From JAFLCL01 sp039809495 (lineage in GTDB: Bacteria > Myxococcota_A > Polyangia > Polyangiales > Sandaracinaceae): 64,000 nt of DNA. A model generated the notes under the pieces. It had not been told where the DNA came from. It made no database searches and worked only from the letters and a program-made list of their open reading frames with translations. Positions within the stretch are counted from its first letter, which is position 1. Each line of letters begins with the position of its first letter. The translations under genes were made by a program, and so were the position numbers. Below are positions 35,166-42,402 of the stretch, piece after piece. The stretch is taken from the NCBI GenBank assembly GCA_039809495.1, contig JBDHVC010000013.1, positions 27,416-91,415 on the forward strand, read 5' to 3'.

Positions 35166-36611
35166 ATGTCGGACGCGCGGTTTCCCTCGATCATCGTCTA
35201 CGAGGATCGGTTCGAGGCGAGCGGGAGCTTCGCCGAGACGCAGGCCGAGTACCTCGATCCCGATCCGGGGACGGTGCGCGAGCTCGAGGCGCTCGTTCGC
35301 GCGAAGAACGTCGGGATCGTCGCGCACTACTACATGGCCCCGGATCTCCAGGGCGTGCTCGGCAAGCTCGACTGGCCCCACGTCACGATCTCCGACTCGC
35401 TCAAGATGGCGGACACGGCCGTCTCGATGGTGGAGAAGGGCGCGGAGCGCGTCGTCGTGCTCGGCGTCGACTTCATGAGCGAGAACGCGCGCGCGGTCCT
35501 CGACCAGGCGGGCCACGGGGCGACGCCGGTCTATCGCGTCGCGACGGACGCGATCGGGTGCTCGCTCGCCGAGGCGGCCGAGAGCTCGCGCTACGCCGCC
35601 TTCCTCGAGCGGGCGTCGGGGGTGCCGCGCGCGCTCCACGTCGTCTACATCAACACGAGCCTCCGGACGAAGGCCGAGGCCCACGCGAGGGTGCCGACGA
35701 TCACCGTCACGAGCTCGAACGTCGTCAAGACGATCCTCACCGCGTTCGACGAGATCCCCGACGTCGAGGTCTTCTTCGGCCCCGACACCTACATGGGACA
35801 GAACCTCCGGAGGCTCTTCGAGCGGCTCGTCCTGCTCGGCGACGACGCCGTCCGCGCGATCCACCCCGCGCACGACGTCGCCTCGATCCGGCGCGCGCTC
35901 GAGCGCTTCCACTTCTTCGGCGAGGGGCACTGCGTCGTCCACCACATGTTCGGGGCCGAGGTCGCGCGGCGCGTCGTCGCGGACTACCCCGACGCGTTCG
36001 TCACCGCGCACCTCGAGGTGCCCGGCGAGATGTTCGAGCTCGCCCTCGAAGCGCGCGGAGACGATCGAGGCGTCGTCGGGAGCACGAGCGACATCCTCCG
36101 CTTCATCTCGCGGAAGATCGGCGAGGCGCTGAAGAGGCCCGAGCCCGCGCGCCCCGCGTTCATCCTCGGCACCGAGTCCGGGATGATCACCGCGATCGTC
36201 CGCGACGTGCAGGCGCAGCTCCGCGCGGCCCGCCGCGACGACGTGGCCTGCGAGGTGATCTTCCCGGTCGCGAGCGAGGCGATCACGCGCACAAACGACG
36301 CGAACCTCCTCGTCGTCCCCGGCGCGTCGGGCGGTGAGGGGTGCACCGCCGCGGGCGGCTGCGCGACCTGCCCCTACATGAAGATGAACTCGCTCGACGC
36401 GCTCTTCGAGCTGCTGCGCCAGCTCCCGGCGTCGAGGGGCGAGGCGCCGAGGCACCTCGCGGCCTACCACCCGCGCACCTACGAGGGCCGCGTGAGCGGC
36501 CGCGCCGTCGCCGAGCTCGGCTCCGAGCCGATCCTCCACATGCGCGGCTTCCAAGCGACGGGGCACATCCCCGCCGCCCTCCGAGCGCACGTCCTCTCCC
36601 GCGAGGCGTGA
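35166..36611 (+). CDS. nadA: Quinolinate synthase NadA (long form)
   Basis: 481 residues. It condenses iminoaspartate and dihydroxyacetone phosphate to quinolinate for NAD synthesis. The three [4Fe-4S] ligands are visible in AIGCSLAEAAE (~129), GEGHCVVHHMF (~256) and GGCATCPYMKMNS (~402). Other motifs: IVAHYYMAPDLQ, DSLKMADTA, YINTSLRTKAEA, TSSNVVKTI, GPDTYMGQN, GSTSDILRFI and GTESGMI. It is ~130 residues longer than E. coli NadA, partly from a C-terminal extension after ~420. nadB and nadC are not adjacent. Confidence 0.94.
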   Translation: MSDARFPSIIVYEDRFEASGSFAETQAEYLDPDPGTVRELEALVRAKNVGIVAHYYMAPDLQGVLGKLDWPHVTISDSLKMADTAVSMVEKGAERVVVLGVDFMSENARAVLDQAGHGATPVYRVATDAIGCSLAEAAESSRYAAFLERASGVPRALHVVYINTSLRTKAEAHARVPTITVTSSNVVKTILTAFDEIPDVEVFFGPDTYMGQNLRRLFERLVLLGDDAVRAIHPAHDVASIRRALERFHFFGEGHCVVHHMFGAEVARRVVADYPDAFVTAHLEVPGEMFELALEARGDDRGVVGSTSDILRFISRKIGEALKRPEPARPAFILGTESGMITAIVRDVQAQLRAARRDDVACEVIFPVASEAITRTNDANLLVVPGASGGEGCTAAGGCATCPYMKMNSLDALFELLRQLPASRGEAPRHLAAYHPRTYEGRVSGRAVAELGSEPILHMRGFQATGHIPAALRAHVLSREA

Positions 36612-36675
36612 CAGCGCGCCGGGGTCCTCGCCTTTCCTCGATGAGGGGCCGCCCCTCGCGGTAGGGTCCTCGTCG

Positions 36676-38457
36676 ATGTCGACGATCGCCTCGACCCCCA
36701 CCGCGCTCCGCGGCGCCCCGCCGAGCGTCGCGCCGACCCTCACGATCCGGAGCCTCGTCGCGGGCTTCGTCCTCTCGCTGGTGCTCTGCGGGGTCAATTC
36801 GTACCTGACGCTGAGCTTCGGCGTGATCGAGGAGGGCCCGACCATCGCGGCTCTCTTCTTCTTCGCGTTCTTCTTCCTCTCGAGCGTGAAGATCACCACG
36901 ACCGAGATGGCGGTCGTCGCGACGATGGGCTCGGCGGGGGGCTCGCTCGGCTTCATCACGAACTTCTTCGCGGCCGTCGCGATGACCGGCGAGCCCTACC
37001 CGTTCTGGACGATGGTCGGGTTCTCGATCGTGACGAGCCTCGTCGGGCTCGCGTTCGTCGTCCCGCTCCGCCAGATGCTGATCCTCCGCGAGGAGCTCCC
37101 CTGGCCCGGCAGCAAGGCGGTCGAGTCGGTCATCCGCGCGCTCGTCGAGAAGGGCGATCCGAAGCAGCCCTGGTACCTCCTCGCGGCGACGCTCGCGTGC
37201 ATCGCGATCGTCATCGCGAACACGGACGGCGGCCTCGGGCTCCTCCCCGACGAGAGCGCGATCCCGCTCTTCGGCCTCGCGGCGTTCGGCCTCGGGATCG
37301 CGTGGTCACCCTTCGCGATCGGCGGCGCCTACCTCATGGGCTTCCGCGTCTGCGTGGGCTTCCTCGCCGGCGCGCTCGTGCTCCTCGTGATGGCCCCTCA
37401 CACCCCGACCCCCAGCGCGCCGCACCGCTACGTCTGGCCCGGCATCGGCTTCCTCGTCGCGTCGGGTCTCGTCCAGATGGCGCTCAACTGGCGGGTGATC
37501 GTCGACTCGTTCCGCTCCCTCGTCCCCAAGGCGGGCGCGCGGAGCGACGACGACGACCCCGTCATGTCGATGCGCACGCTGCTCGTCTTCGGAGCGATCG
37601 CGCTCGTCATCACCGCCGGCTTCTCGTACCTCGCGCTCGGCCTCTCGCCGCTCGTCGCCGTGATGCTGATCGTGGTCGCGGGCTTCCTCCAGAACGTGAT
37701 CGCGACCCGCGCGGCCGCGCAGACGGCCTTCAACCCAGCGCGCGTGATGGGTGTGCTGCTCCAGAGCGTCACCGCCCTCTCGGGCGCCTCGAGCGCCGCG
37801 CAGAACCTCGCCGGCGCGGGCTTCGTCGCGGGCTCGGGCGCGCAGGCCGGCAACCTCACGGGCGATCTCGTCTACGGCCGCGCGCTCGGTGTCCCCTCGC
37901 GCTGGCAGTTCTGGGCCCAGACGGCGACGATCGTCCCGTGCGCGCTCGTCTCCGCGTGGGTCTTCAGCGGGCTCGAGGCCCGCAGCCCGATGAGCCTCGA
38001 GGGCGCGGGGCTGCCGGCGCCCGTCGCGAAGATGTGGGCCGCGACGGCGCTCATCTTCGATGGCAGCGTGGCGATGCCGCCCTTCGCGTGGAGCGCCATG
38101 GGCCTCGGGGCGCTCGCGGGCGGCCTCTACGTCATCCTCGAGGCGGGCCTCGAGCGCGCCCTCGCGCGACGAGCGCCCGCGAAGGCGCCGAGCGAGCCGA
38201 GCACCAGCGAGCGCATCTCGCTCGGGCCCTCCGATCTCGTCCCTCACTCGATCGGGCTGGGGATCGGCCTGATCCTGCCGATCTCCTTCGATCTCGCGTT
38301 CTTCGTCGGCGGCGTCCTGCTCTGGGTGGTGCTCGGACACCTCGCGAAGGTCCGCGACGTGACCCTGACGACGCTCGCCGTGGGCGCCATCGTCGGCGAG
38401 GGCCTGGGCGGCGTGCTCAAGCCGATCCTCCAGATGCTCGGCGTCCTCCGCGGCTGA
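36676..38457 (+). CDS. OPT family oligopeptide/metal-chelate transporter
   Basis: 593 residues with about 15 hydrophobic segments. N-terminal GFVLSLVLCGVNSYLTLSFG, then EELPWPGSKAVESVIRALV and NLTGDLVYGRALGVPSRWQF match the OPT family, which imports oligopeptides or metal-siderophore complexes with protons. TAGGGT ends 8 bases before the ATG and no Shine-Dalgarno sequence is seen, suggesting a leaderless mRNA. Substrate unknown; no peptidase or metal genes adjoin. Confidence 0.88.
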   Translation: MSTIASTPTALRGAPPSVAPTLTIRSLVAGFVLSLVLCGVNSYLTLSFGVIEEGPTIAALFFFAFFFLSSVKITTTEMAVVATMGSAGGSLGFITNFFAAVAMTGEPYPFWTMVGFSIVTSLVGLAFVVPLRQMLILREELPWPGSKAVESVIRALVEKGDPKQPWYLLAATLACIAIVIANTDGGLGLLPDESAIPLFGLAAFGLGIAWSPFAIGGAYLMGFRVCVGFLAGALVLLVMAPHTPTPSAPHRYVWPGIGFLVASGLVQMALNWRVIVDSFRSLVPKAGARSDDDDPVMSMRTLLVFGAIALVITAGFSYLALGLSPLVAVMLIVVAGFLQNVIATRAAAQTAFNPARVMGVLLQSVTALSGASSAAQNLAGAGFVAGSGAQAGNLTGDLVYGRALGVPSRWQFWAQTATIVPCALVSAWVFSGLEARSPMSLEGAGLPAPVAKMWAATALIFDGSVAMPPFAWSAMGLGALAGGLYVILEAGLERALARRAPAKAPSEPSTSERISLGPSDLVPHSIGLGIGLILPISFDLAFFVGGVLLWVVLGHLAKVRDVTLTTLAVGAIVGEGLGGVLKPILQMLGVLRG

Positions 38458-38495
38458 CGCCCCATCGACACCCCGTCGAGGCGGCGGCGTGACGC

Positions 38496-38524
38496 TTGAC
38501 GGCTCGACGCGAGGGCGCTAGGAA
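38496..38524 (+). promoter_or_regulatory. Promoter of tRNA-Pro
   Basis: TTGACG (38496-38501), exactly 17 bases, TAGGAA (38519-38524), ending 12 bases before the mature tRNA 5' end. Confidence 0.55.
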
Positions 38525-38536
38525 GGCGCCTCTTTC

Positions 38537-38610
38537 CGGGGCGTAGCGCAGCCTGGTAGCGCACATGGTTCGGGACCATGGGGTCGAAGGTTCAAATCCT
38601 TTCGCCCCGA
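38537..38610 (+). tRNA. tRNA-Pro, anticodon CGG
   Basis: 74 nt. The acceptor stem CGGGGCG pairs with CGCCCCG near the 3' end. D arm AGCGCAGCCTGGTAGCGC; anticodon stem CATGG/CCATG with loop TTCGGGA and anticodon CGG at 38571-38573; T arm with GGTTCAAATCC. The discriminator is A. CCA is not encoded. It reads the CCG codon, which is very frequent in this genome. Confidence 0.97.
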
Positions 38611-38623
38611 TACGGGAGAGAGG

Positions 38624-38653
38624 AGGCCCGGTTCACGCGAGTGAGCCGGGCCT
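38624..38653 (+). terminator. Rho-independent-type hairpin after tRNA-Pro
   Basis: AGGCCCGGTTCAC, loop GCGA (a stable GNRA tetraloop), GTGAGCCGGGCCT: a 13-bp stem with one G-U pair. It is followed by TCGTGTTCGT, which is T-enriched but not a clean T tract. Placed 13 bases after the tRNA. Confidence 0.7.
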
Positions 38654-38664
38654 TCGTGTTCGTA

Positions 38665-38724
38665 ATCGTGTTCGCGTGCGCGAGATCGTGCTCGCGCGCG
38701 TGGGCTCGTGCGCTCGCGCGCGCT
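38665..38724 (+). repeat. Three 20-bp imperfect direct repeats upstream of the translocon-like operon
   Basis: Units start at 38665, 38685 and 38705, each beginning (A/C)TCGTG and continuing with a TCGCG-rich stretch. The 20-bp period is close to two helical turns, so repeated sites would face the same side of the DNA. They lie in the 251-base gap between tRNA-Pro and the gene at 38862. An operator role is speculation. The rest of the gap shows nothing I can assign. Confidence 0.4.
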
Positions 38725-38861
38725 GACGCGCCGACGCCCTCGCCTGCGCCGTGCGCCGGCCCCGGGGCGAAGCGTCACGCAGGCCACGACGTGCACGATG
38801 CGCGATCGCGACGCAACGCGCGACGGCTCGCTCCGACAACGCGTCATCCCCTGGAGGAGCG

Positions 38862-39041
38862 ATGACGAACGAAGAGCTCGAGAGAGAGATCCGACGAGCC
38901 GAGCGCAACGCGAGGCAGCTCGCGCGGCTGCTCGCCGAAGACGAGGCGCAGGGGGCGGAGGTCCGCGCCCTGCTCGCCGGGCCCGCGCCCGTCGCGCCCG
39001 CGCGCCCCGTCCACCTCCCCCACTACGCCGTCCGCGGCTGA
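38862..39041 (+). CDS. Small helical protein, first gene of a type III translocon-like operon
   Basis: 59 residues with a strong ribosome binding site (GGAGGAGCG then ATG). Residues 2-40 form one charged helix (EELEREIRRAERNARQLARL), followed by a Pro/Ala-rich tail ending HLPHYAVRG. Its position matches that of lcrG, which encodes a small helical partner of the needle-tip protein, but sequence similarity is not evident. It might instead be a chaperone or an unrelated small protein. Its start is 251 bases past tRNA-Pro and it ends 15 bases before the next gene. Confidence 0.65.
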   Translation: MTNEELEREIRRAERNARQLARLLAEDEAQGAEVRALLAGPAPVAPARPVHLPHYAVRG

Positions 39042-39056
39042 GAAAGGCAGATCGAC

Positions 39057-39686
39057 ATGACGACAACCCCTTCATCGACCGAGCCGAGCCTCCGCGCTTA
39101 CCTCGACCACGTCACACTCTACGGCTCGAGCCCGATCGAGCCGGGGCTGAGCGACGAGGCCATCCTCGACCTCTTGCGAACGCGGATGCGAGACGTCGAC
39201 GGTCAGGTGAACGAGATCACCCGCGCGCTCCAGGATCGGACCGCCGAGGCGCAGCGTCTCGGGCAGGAGGCCCAGCGCCTCAACACGATCCGCGAGTACC
39301 TCTCGCGCGAGCCCCTCATGGACGTCGGAAGCGGCCAGCTCCGGCTCGACGAAGCGACCCTCTCCCCCGCTCAGCTCCGCGACCTCGAGGCGCGGCTCGG
39401 CATGCGGAGCGGCGCGTTCGGTGACGCGCCGGAGTCCGTCCGAAACGTCCTCTGCGCGGTGACGATCAACGGCCAGTCCCTCGACGGAGTGACCAATCGC
39501 GACCAGTTCCAGCAGCGAGCCGACAACCTGAGCGAGGCGATCCGCCAGACGAACTCGGGCAACGAGCAGCTCATGGTGAAGCTCCAGTCGAGCATGCAGC
39601 AGCGCACCCAGACGGTGCAGATGTGCACGAACATGCTCAAGGCCCTGGACGACGCGCGCGACGCCGTCGTGGGGAACCTCCGATGA
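39057..39686 (+). CDS. Coiled-coil protein in the position of a type III needle-tip/translocator protein
   Basis: 209 residues, no signal peptide. Helices at ~30-85 (MRDVDGQVNEITRALQDRTA) and a C-terminal helix at ~165-209 (NEQLMVKLQSSMQQRTQTVQ, then LKALDDARDAVV) flank a middle domain (SPAQLRDLEARLGM and a loop with AVTINGQSLDG). Tip proteins such as LcrV/IpaD and filament proteins such as EspA/SseB end in a similar long helix with Gln/Asn-rich heptads, and this gene sits where lcrV sits. Assignment rests on gene order and shape, not on clear homology. Its stop overlaps the next ATG as ATGA. Confidence 0.6.
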   Translation: MTTTPSSTEPSLRAYLDHVTLYGSSPIEPGLSDEAILDLLRTRMRDVDGQVNEITRALQDRTAEAQRLGQEAQRLNTIREYLSREPLMDVGSGQLRLDEATLSPAQLRDLEARLGMRSGAFGDAPESVRNVLCAVTINGQSLDGVTNRDQFQQRADNLSEAIRQTNSGNEQLMVKLQSSMQQRTQTVQMCTNMLKALDDARDAVVGNLR

Positions 39687-39988
39687 GCGCGCCCGCCGCA
39701 CGTGGGCCCCTCCTCACCCCGAGGAGGGTCTCGAGGCTCGGCCCGGTCGCCGACGCGATGGGCCTCGGCGAGGAGGAGTGCGCGGCGCTGCGCCGCCACG
39801 CGATGCGCCTCGAGTCCCGAAACGACTGGCCGCTCGCGCTCGACGCGTATCGCGTCGCGACCATCGCCGAGCCGGGGCGCGCGAGCAACTGGCGCGGCCT
39901 CGCGCGCGCCTACCGCCGCATCGGCGAGCCCCTCGTCGCCGAGCGGGTCGAGCGCTGCGCCCAGATCATCCAGGAGAAGCTGCCATGA
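39683..39988 (+). CDS. Short TPR-like protein, probable SycD/LcrH-type translocator chaperone
   Basis: 101 residues. An N-terminal helical region (DAMGLGEEECAALRRHA) is followed by TPR-like helices (NDWPLALDAYRVATIAEP, NWRGLARAYRRIGEPLVAER). Translocator chaperones of the SycD/IpgC class are three-TPR proteins of ~150-170 residues encoded directly before the translocators; this one is shorter, with about 1.5-2 TPRs. It overlaps both neighbours by 4 bases (ATGA at each end), so it is translated together with the putative tip and major translocator. Confidence 0.62.
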   Translation: MSAPAARGPLLTPRRVSRLGPVADAMGLGEEECAALRRHAMRLESRNDWPLALDAYRVATIAEPGRASNWRGLARAYRRIGEPLVAERVERCAQIIQEKLP

Positions 39989-40917
39989 CCATCCCCGTTC
40001 GAGCCCCGACGATCACGCCGACCCCCCTCTCTCTCCCGCTCGACGACGAGGCCCCCGAGGCGTCGGCGGTCGAGGCGAGCGCCGCGCGAGAGGAGCGCGC
40101 GAGCGCCGACGCGTCCGTGTCGGCGCGGGTCGCGCGCCAGCTCGATGGCTTCGTCGCCGACATGTTCTCGCTCGTCGAGATCTACCAGGCGCGCACCCGC
40201 GACACGCAGTCGCGCACCCAGGAGCAGGGCATCCGCGCTCACGCGAGCGCCGCGCGCGAGGCCCAGGAGCAGCGCGTCGCACAGGCTGAGCAGGCGGCGA
40301 CCGATCGCGCCCGCGCGGCGGAGCAGTCCGGGATCGGCAACATCCTGAAGATCGTCGGCGCCGTGCTCGCGTCCGCGATCGGGATCGTCGGCGCGGTCTT
40401 CACGGGCGGGGCGAGCATCGTCGCGGCGATCGCGATCGCGGTCGCGGTGCTCGGGCCCATCGTGATGGACGCGCTCGCGAACGAAGGTCTCATCAGCCGC
40501 GAGGAGGCCCTCGGCATCGGGATCGGCATCGCGGCGGTGTGCACCGTCGTCTCGTTCGGCGCGAGCGTCGCGAGCCTCACTGGCGTGGCGGCAGGGGCGG
40601 CCGTGGCCATCGCCGACGAGGCCATCCAGAGCGCCGTCGAGGTCGCGAACCTGGTCGCCTCGACGGTCAGCGCCGCGATCGACGTGAGCGCCGGGGTCGC
40701 GCAATTCAGCAGCGCGATCACCGGACGCGACGCCGCCGATCACGAGATCGCCGCCGTCGCGCAGGGCCACCGCCGCGACGCCGAGCGGGAGCTCGAGGAC
40801 CGCGCGATGGAGCAGCTCACCATGCTCGCGCGCTCGTTCGCGCGCGTCTCCGAGTCGCTCGCCACGTGCCGCGAAGAGAGCACGGGGGCCATGCGCGCCG
40901 CGCTCGGGCGCGCCTGA
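39985..40917 (+). CDS. YopB/IpaB/SipB-like major type III translocator (hydrophobic pore subunit)
   Basis: 310 residues without signal peptide. A coiled-coil region lies at ~45-115 (TRDTQSRTQEQG, REAQEQRVAQAEQ), then two long hydrophobic hairpins at ~117-160 (LKIVGAVLASAIGIVGAVFT, GGASIVAAIAIAVAVLG) and ~176-213, and an amphipathic C-terminal helical domain (~250-310). The VFTGGAS element inside the first hydrophobic stretch, and the order coiled coil, membrane hairpin, amphipathic helix, closely match IpaB/SipB/YopB. These insert into target membranes as the translocon pore. It is shorter than YopB (401) or IpaB (580). It starts by ATGA overlap after the chaperone-like gene. Confidence 0.7.
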   Translation: MTIPVRAPTITPTPLSLPLDDEAPEASAVEASAAREERASADASVSARVARQLDGFVADMFSLVEIYQARTRDTQSRTQEQGIRAHASAAREAQEQRVAQAEQAATDRARAAEQSGIGNILKIVGAVLASAIGIVGAVFTGGASIVAAIAIAVAVLGPIVMDALANEGLISREEALGIGIGIAAVCTVVSFGASVASLTGVAAGAAVAIADEAIQSAVEVANLVASTVSAAIDVSAGVAQFSSAITGRDAADHEIAAVAQGHRRDAERELEDRAMEQLTMLARSFARVSESLATCREESTGAMRAALGRA

Positions 40918-40951
40918 CCCTCCACGATCCAAACCAAAGAGGAGATACGAC

Positions 40952-41500
40952 ATGACAGTTCGAGGGATCGGAGGCGGGCCGCTCGCGCCCGTCGCGACGA
41001 CGGTGGAGGAGCTCATCTCCCTCCAGGCGATCGAGAACGGGGACGCCGAGGCGCACGCGGCGCAGCAGGCTCGTGAGACGCAGCAGCGGCTGCTCAGCCA
41101 GGCCCAGCGCGCGCAGATCGCGGAGATGCGGACGGCCGCGGACAAGCAGATGTGGGCGGGGATCCTGGGCGCGTTGGGGACGATGGCCGACGCCGCCGGC
41201 TCGTTCGGCGCGGGGCTGGCTGGCGGCGCGAGCACGGGCGACGGGCAGCTCTCGACGTCGTTCGGCAAGCTCGGGACCGCGGGGCTCAGCATCGGGAAGG
41301 CGCTCCTCGAGTCGGAGGCGCGCGAGGCGCAGGCGCGGCAGACCGAGCAGGAGCACGCGCAGACGAGCGCGAAGACGGGGCTCGATCAGGCCTCGAGCGA
41401 TCTCCAGGATGCGCACCGCGCGGTGGACCGCGATCTCGACGCGCTCAAGGCGGTGCTCACCGAGCGCCGGCGCGCCGAGGAGGCCGCCACGCGGGCGTGA
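40952..41500 (+). CDS. YopD/EspB-like minor translocator candidate
   Basis: 182 residues with a ribosome binding site (AGAGGAGATACGAC then ATG). Helical coiled coil ~17-65 (QQARETQQRLLSQAQRAQIA), one Gly/Ala-rich hydrophobic stretch ~67-95 (MWAGILGALGTMADAAGSFG), and a C-terminal helix ~115-180 ending in VLTERRRAEEAATRA. Minor translocators (YopD, EspB, IpaC) have one hydrophobic segment flanked by coiled coils and are encoded right after the major translocator. Assignment is by architecture and gene order. hisIE follows after 32 bases. Confidence 0.62.
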   Translation: MTVRGIGGGPLAPVATTVEELISLQAIENGDAEAHAAQQARETQQRLLSQAQRAQIAEMRTAADKQMWAGILGALGTMADAAGSFGAGLAGGASTGDGQLSTSFGKLGTAGLSIGKALLESEAREAQARQTEQEHAQTSAKTGLDQASSDLQDAHRAVDRDLDALKAVLTERRRAEEAATRA

Positions 41501-41532
41501 GCGGGCGCGAGGTCGGTGGTAGGAGTTCGGCC

Positions 41533-42231
41533 ATGACGAAGGGCCCGGCTCCCGCCACCGACCTCGACGCGCTCTCCTACGACGCGCGCGGCCTCGTCAC
41601 GGTGATCGTCCAGGACCGGCTGACCGGCGAGGTCCGCATGCTCGCCCACGCGAACCGAGACGCGCTCGCGCGGACGCTCGAGACGGGGCGCGCGACGTTC
41701 TACTCGCGCTCACGAGACGCGATCTGGGTGAAGGGCGAGACGAGCGGCAACGCGATCTTCGTCCGCGAGGTGTGGGTCGACTGCGACGCGGACGCGGTCC
41801 TCTACCTCGCCGACCCCGAGGGGCCGAGCTGCCACACGGGGACACGGAGCTGCTTCACGAGGCGGCTCGGTCCCGTCGAGCGCGAGGGCGGCGCGGGGCC
41901 CACGCTCGTCGTGCTCGAGGACGTCCTTCTGGGACGCCGCGCGGCGAGCGCGAAGGCGAGCTACACGCGCGCGCTGCTCGAGGGCGGCGCGGCGACGATC
42001 GGCGCGAAGCTCCGCGAGGAGGGCGCGGAGCTCGCGCAGGCGCTCGAGGGCGAGCCGGACGAGCGCGTCGTTGCCGAGAGCGCCGACGTCCTCTTCCACC
42101 TCGAGGTCGCGCTCCTCCATCGGGGGCTCTCGCTCCGCGACGTCGAGGGCGAGCTCGCGCGGCGCTTCGGCGTCTCGGGCCACGACGAGAAGGCGAACCG
42201 AAAGGCGCCGCCCGACGCGCCGCCATCTTAG
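41533..42231 (+). CDS. hisIE: Bifunctional phosphoribosyl-AMP cyclohydrolase/phosphoribosyl-ATP pyrophosphatase
   Basis: 232 residues. The PRA-CH domain is at ~12-125 with ARTLETGRATFYSRSRDAIW, WVDCDADAVLYL and GPSCHTGTRSCF (zinc and Mg ligands). The PRA-PH helical domain is at ~135-220 with LREEGAELAQAL and ESADVLFHLEVALL. It catalyses the second and third steps of histidine synthesis. It has a clear Shine-Dalgarno (TAGGAG) 7 bases before the ATG, unlike many genes here. No other his genes are present, so it stands alone. Confidence 0.94.
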   Translation: MTKGPAPATDLDALSYDARGLVTVIVQDRLTGEVRMLAHANRDALARTLETGRATFYSRSRDAIWVKGETSGNAIFVREVWVDCDADAVLYLADPEGPSCHTGTRSCFTRRLGPVEREGGAGPTLVVLEDVLLGRRAASAKASYTRALLEGGAATIGAKLREEGAELAQALEGEPDERVVAESADVLFHLEVALLHRGLSLRDVEGELARRFGVSGHDEKANRKAPPDAPPS

Positions 42232-42234
42232 AGC

Positions 42235-42264
42235 TGACGGCGCGCGTCGCACGACGTGATCCTC
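42235..42264 (+). repeat. Short intergenic repeat, copy B
   Basis: Begins 4 bases after the hisIE stop. It shares the GGCGCGC and CGACGTGATC blocks at the same spacing with copies at 25691 and 51668. The remaining ~135 bases to the next gene show nothing I can assign. Confidence 0.55.
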
Positions 42265-42402
42265 CCCGCGTGGGCGCGCCGGCTCGGCGGAAGGCTCGCG
42301 CCGATTCGCTCGGCGCGAAGGAGGGCGCTGGGCAGCTCCTCCGACGACGAAGCGACAGCACGAGTCAGGTCGACGGGTTCGTGCCGTGAGCGCGCGGGAT
42401 CG

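Noticed and set aside
38537..38610. tRNA-Pro as the attachment site of a genomic island carrying the translocon-like genes
   Set aside because: No second copy of the tRNA 3' end, no integrase gene and no visible change in base composition within the window.
38780..38800. Sigma54-type promoter (AGGCCACGACGTGCA) upstream of the translocon-like operon
   Set aside because: The GG to GC distance is 9 rather than 10 bases and the -24 TGGC is not complete.
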